A stretch of 64,000 nucleotides of DNA from Carallia brachiata (Eukaryota > Streptophyta > Magnoliopsida > Malpighiales > Rhizophoraceae). The position numbers were made by a program, and so were the translations under genes. The stretch covers positions 560,092 through 624,091 of the forward strand of contig JADCRB010000069.1 of assembly GCA_021464245.1 (NCBI GenBank), read 5' to 3'. The notes under the pieces are model-generated. The model was given only the letters and a program-made list of their open reading frames with translations, did not search any database and was not told the DNA's origin. Position 1 is the first letter of the stretch; each line of letters begins with the position of its first letter. This document shows positions 59,168 through 64,000 of the stretch, one piece after another.

Positions 59168-62100
59168 CTATTTCTTGCACCCTAAGAAAATGCCTGAAAT
59201 GATAGCAACGCCGGCCACCGCAATGCCGACAGATGTAAGAACCTTCATGACTGAATAGGCTGGTTTTTGTGAAGGGAGTTCCAGGAGATCTTTCATCTGC
59301 AGTATAAGGATAAACTCAGTAACCATTCACAGGAAATTTTGTCAGAAAGAAACTACATAATATCGGAGAGAAAATCACCAACCATAACAGGTTGTCTCCA
59401 ATGCCTCTTAATTCCCTGCAAATGCCCCTTCCCAACAACTGCAACTACTAAAGAATGTTCGCTGGCAGCTCTCAGTAACGTAGATGACATGTACCTGCAA
59501 GTTAATTGCATACGATAAGACTCTATATGCACGGGAGAGGGGGCTGCTCTCCTACAGAGTCAAAGTATACATTTGCTCAACCTTAATGCAACTAGTTAAC
59601 AAGGCACACCAAATTTTTCCAAGAGCTTAGGCTTATTAAGCTTCCTTTTTACATAAAAATAATAACTGACACCAGAAGGACAGAAAATAATAATGTGAGC
59701 GAGGTCATGATAACTAGGCACAGCACTGGAAGACCAACATAGTGGAATACTAACTGATCTCTCTCATGCACAAGTGTTTCCATCAGAGTAGGGAACTCCT
59801 TGCTCATTTCTTGAATCACAAGAGTTAACATGTCAACGTCATCCATTTCCTTCAGCTGAAAATAATCCAAAGAAACTTACTATCAGTCCAATATGTCCTG
59901 AAATAGATTAAAATTTTCCCTTGTAGATGCAGATACATATACTTTAAGACATGTCATTGGCAATTGATGTGACAAAAGAATTCGAAAACAAAAAGTTTTA
60001 AGGCTGTTACCATTTTGTTAAGGTCCTCAGGACTTGGCAAAAAGACTGCTTGAAATAATAAAGAGTAAATTAATTTCGCCTTATGCCATAGTGGCATCTT
60101 GTCCCATGTCCTTCGTAAAGTAATCTGTTTCAGTAAACATATCAAACTGCAAATGGTACATCACCCTTTAAAGAGAAAATAGAGGAAAGTAAATCAGGAA
60201 AAAGGACAACGAAAAATTTCTTCCATCAAAAACTGGGAAAGGAATGGAAACATCAGTTGGTGCTTGAAGCCTTGACTGATAACCACATGCATAAGCAAGC
60301 ATACGCAAGAAGAAAACAGAAGAACATGTGACCACATATCACTATGATTGTCTTACCTGTACAGGACGATCGCCAAGTATAACCTTGGCGCCATATTTTC
60401 TTGCTTCTTCAAATGCCACACGAAATTCAGACCCCGGAAAAACCTCCAGCTTATTAGCAACCTAACAAAAATAATTCAACTTATTTCAACCACAAGAACT
60501 TAAACATTGAAAACATAGCATACTTTGATTACCCAAATAAAAATTAAAATTTTGTTACCTTGGCAAGAAACCAGCTATAAAGTATCCCAAACATGTTATG
60601 ATTTTTCTTCCACATTTCTATCATTTCTGGCATAGTTGGTACCTGATCAACTAGAAACAACTCCGTAAGAAATTACAGGCTCCATGAGGAACAACAGAGA
60701 AAAGCGTTAATCTCAAAATACGAAATGCTATTTAAGCAACACTCAGCTATTTTCTTTGGAGGTATAAACTAGTTAAACATATGAATGCAAAAATGCCATC
60801 AAAACAAGGACTGAATCTTGTTCCAGCAATCAAAATGACAAGATAATAACAACAAATTGCTTGCTTTCAAAAATATCGTATACCACTCCTATTGACTAAT
60901 TTGCAATAAAAGTACATTCCCTAAAAATAATCACAGATGGATAACAGTAAATTCCACTAAAAATCTTTCCACAGAAAAGCATGAAAGAGCAAGAATTGAT
61001 CAGCAAACCTTTAGATTCTGAGGGGTAAGCACAGCCACTCTACTGGAACACAATTCCAAGAAGACAACCTGAGGATAACAACAGCAAAACAACATTTGAA
61101 GCAGGCAGCTAACTGCTAACTGATGCAACCAAAACCAAGACGAAAACGACGACAACAACAAAACCTTACTTCCAAATTTAATTGGACTCAACTGATTCAT
61201 CTTAGAATCGAACATAAATGAGTTTCAAAAAGAAAAGCACCTGTGGTTTCAAGAAATTGATTACAGCTTGAACCTCTCTGCATGATTCCTGTCATTAACC
61301 AGCACAATTATCACTCACATTACAACATCCACATGGAAAGGCTAATGTTAATATTTAATTATTTATATCCAACAAAACTCGAGGAAATTCGTTAATCCAT
61401 AGTAAACAAAAAGAACTTACACATAGAAATTCATTTACCAATCTCTCTGAATTTATCCTTTTTAAAAAAAAAAATGTTTAATTCCCTCCTTCATTACTAG
61501 GGCATTTAGGCATAAATAAGCTTAGGTAACCAATAAATCCTCGTTTCTCAAATCTCCAATACTAAAATACAAAACTTCAAATAGAATTTTCTTCTTCCCT
61601 TTCTTAATTTTTTTCAGAAACCAAAGAGAACATAAAATTCGAATGAAACAAAACAAAAAAACACAATGTAACCTGCGAAACATGAGCAGTGCCGACCAAG
61701 TAGACATCGCAAGTACCGCTTTCAGCCGTTGATTCACACGACAGAACCACCACGCTTCTTGAAAGCTCCGGCGGGAGCTCCTTCTTCCCCGACGCTCCGC
61801 CGTCAGATGTGGAAACGGTGGAGTTTGCGCTATCCCCTCTAAGCTCATCGGCGACATCAACAATGCTCTCGCTCAAAGAATCGGTAATGGGATTTGGGTC
61901 TTCGATATGAACGAAGTCCTCGCCACCAGCAGGAGGAGGAGGAGGGTCCGATGGTTCTGTCGGGTGCGGTTCCATCTCCAGCGGGATCGGGTCGGGTCTG
62001 ATAGATTTGCCGGCTTCGGTGGCAAAAGAGGTAAATATAGCGAACTTAGGGGGTGAGAACAGATTATGGCGAGGGAATGAAAGGGTATTTTGGGAACGGC

Positions 62101-62215
62101 GAACAGAAATCTTGGCCGCTGCCGAGGCGGTGAAGGCGGCGGTGGCGGCGGCGGTAAAGAAGCGCTGCGACTCGGGCGAGTTGAGTGAAGTGACCAGGAG
62201 ATTCAAGCGATTCAT
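59168..62215 (-). CDS. TraB-domain protein, tail-anchored, nine exons
   Basis: Exons 62215-61673, 61288-61241, 61068-61009, 60642-60559, 60461-60357, 60124-60011, 59855-59755, 59494-59383 and 59296-59168 join in frame by GT..AG introns to 431 residues. After an N-terminal region of about 145 residues rich in Ala, Pro and Ser comes the TraB/PrgY domain. It has VYLVGTAHVSQ (GTAH at 175-178), ESCREVQAVINFLKPQ, VVFLELCSSRVAVLTPQNLK, GAKVILGDRPVQ and VVAVVGKGHLQGIKRHW. A C-terminal membrane segment at about residues 408-428 is followed by CKK, as in a tail-anchored protein. The Arabidopsis homologues (TRB family) are reported at mitochondrial outer membrane and ER contact sites, where they bind VAP27. 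EDFVHIE at 99-105 could be a degenerate FFAT motif. All splice sites are intact. Confidence 0.93.
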
Positions 62216-64000
62216 AAATATCGATGGGCGTGCGTTTGGTTAAAGGGACGTGACTGTTGTTGATACGAGTATGAAATAATACATTGGTCCGTATTGCGTC
62301 GCGGCGAGGATTGTTTGGCTGCCTTTGCCACGCTGTAATTGAATTCAGCCGTCCGATTATATTTTCACGTTATATTATAAGAAAAATTAGGAATATATAA
62401 AAAAATAACTATAAAATATATGAATTATAATTATGTTACTTTTTCTTTTATTTTAAGACTTCCTGCTTTGAATTTAATAATTAGTTTGCTCTACGTTACA
62501 TAATTATTTTAAATATAATTATGTTACTCTATTATTTTAATTATTTTGCTCTACTCCTAATTGATAACAAGTTTAACAACTAATTAATAGTGTTTGTTTT
62601 TTTCAATTTAGGGCTCTCTGATAAGGTAATAACATGCTTCCTAAACATCCGTCATGTTTTAGAAACGAAATACAAATCATTAACATAACAAAGTGAAATA
62701 TAAAAAGAAAAAAGTTCAGTAGCTTCACTTACGTATATTTAAAATGATATAAACTGTTAAATAATTAAATTAAAGAAAAAAATAATAAATAAATTATAAT
62801 TTATTATTGATGAGACTATATAAATATTTTTTTAAAAAATATTTAAATGAAATTATGTAATGTTATCAGGTAAAAAATACAACGAAAAGCTTTAACGATA
62901 GTACACATTTCTTTCTTATTCAATCAAAAGTCGCCTGTTTTACAATACCCAAAAGCTATGCGAGGGTGAACGTGACCCTCTCACGATTCGGCGTACTGGT
63001 GGCAAGTTCGAGTCTATAGTCGCCTTCGATTTGCCAACAATCCCCATATCTTCTCCTCCACTTCGATTTCCTCTCCAATCTCATCACTGCCATTAATGAA
63101 GCCTTCGGCCTTTTCTCTATCGTCGGATTTTAGTTGCTCTAAACATTATGTGTCTGCGTTACTTTCTTTCTTTTCTTTCTTTATTTGTTTGTTGCTATAA
63201 CGATTAAGGTTAAAGGTGGCTTGCGAAGTTTTGTTTATATGATATGAAAATTTCAACATTGTCGAAACAATATTTCATAAAAAATTTTTGGTCATTAATC
63301 GAAGATCCAAGGGGTCCAAGAATAAGAAGTGAGAATTTGGTAAGAAAAAAAATTATGAGAAAGAAAATTGTGAGAAAAAAAATTTTTAAGAAAGAAAATT
63401 ATAAGAATTTGTTATTTGAATATATTAAAAATATGTGAGAAAGAAAATGATAAGAAAATAAAATTTATGTTTGAATTATATGAAAAAATGGAGGGAAATA
63501 AAAGTTTATGGGTTTACAAATATGCCCTTGTTAATAATATGGGTTTTTTTTTCTTATGGGCATTTTTGTCATTATACTACTAGGGATATTATTTTTTTTA
63601 ATATGGTTATATGGCAGATGGTTGTGTTCCATGTCCCATTTTCTCATCAAATTCTAACAGTATATTTTTCACATGCTTTTCTCACGCAAATCAAACAACA
63701 GAAAATGCCTAAAAAATTGTGTTTCCTTTCACATTCATTTCACACACCTAAACCAAACAAAGGGTAAGTGATTGTATACCAAAATCTAAATTTTTAGTTT
63801 ATAGAATTCCCACTGCTTATGAATTTAAATTGTACAAGTATATTATTAGGAAAAGAAAAAGAAACAACCTGTTACAGTGGGAAAGAAACTGAAAAAAAAA
63901 AATTATTGTCACAACTATTAGATACAACAAAACAATAATTGAAATATTACATAATACATTGGACAAAACAAAAATTGAAATCAAAGACGTTGCACTTATT
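62216..64000. other. Upstream of TraB and right-hand flank
   Basis: Just above 62215 is the TraB promoter, with no clear TATA box. About 62745-62830 is an AT-rich dispersed block related to about 17720-17800. About 62930-63130 is GC-richer and could be a leader or repeat, unassigned. The rest is AT-rich, and the open frames at 63244-63438 and 63471-63767 are low-complexity. Confidence 0.4.

Overview
The window is nuclear DNA from a flowering plant, most likely a woody eudicot. The evidence is spliced plant-type genes with GT..AG introns (class III peroxidase, R3-MYB, APO, TraB, plant LEA_2), very AT-rich intergenic DNA, a Ty1/copia element primed by initiator tRNA-Met, and MULE- and hAT-type non-autonomous transposons. 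The style of the proteins reminded me of Citrus, but that is an inference and no search was run.

Layout. 1-13.2 kb: three tandem segments of about 5 kb, each with one single-exon LEA_2/NHL-like membrane protein gene on the minus strand (1870-2421, 6571-7122, 11373-11921). A frameshifted arabinogalactan-like reading frame lies between the first two. 16.0-17.25 kb: an eight-exon remnant of a syntaxin (Qa-SNARE) gene. 19.8-20.4 kb: a three-exon gene for a 74-residue single-repeat R3-MYB (CPC/ETC type), too fragmented to show as one open frame. 23.15-24.38 kb: a complete four-exon eIF1 (SUI1) gene. 25.85-26.95 kb: a 1.1-kb foldback transposon with a perfect 9-bp target duplication, typical of Mutator-like elements. 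27.8-28.9 kb: an APO4-like organellar RNA-splicing gene with two frameshifts that sum to one codon. 30.7-32.6 kb: two convergent ubiquitin-like (UBL) loci, the second with a break between UBL1 and UBL2.

35.3-42.0 kb: an APC11-like RING protein remnant whose only coding intron carries a 5.6-kb copia retrotransposon (36085-41659) with two LTRs and a degenerate gag-pol. 47.8-49.3 kb: an intact four-exon class III peroxidase gene. 51.6-52.9 kb: a minus-strand RNA locus with telo-box, site II and TATA-like elements, followed by two box C/D snoRNA genes. Each snoRNA has two guides complementary to neighbouring stretches of 25S rRNA. A possible H/ACA-type RNA lies further downstream. 53.27-53.74 kb: a 474-bp hAT-type MITE with an 8-bp target duplication. 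54.5-62.2 kb: a tandem pair of TraB-domain genes on the minus strand, the right copy intact (nine exons, 431 residues) and the left copy dead.

The genes do not form a pathway. The themes are local duplication followed by decay of one copy (LEA_2, TraB), insertion of transposons between or inside genes, and a hidden non-coding RNA locus for ribosome biogenesis. The snoRNA locus is the observation I most recommend checking.
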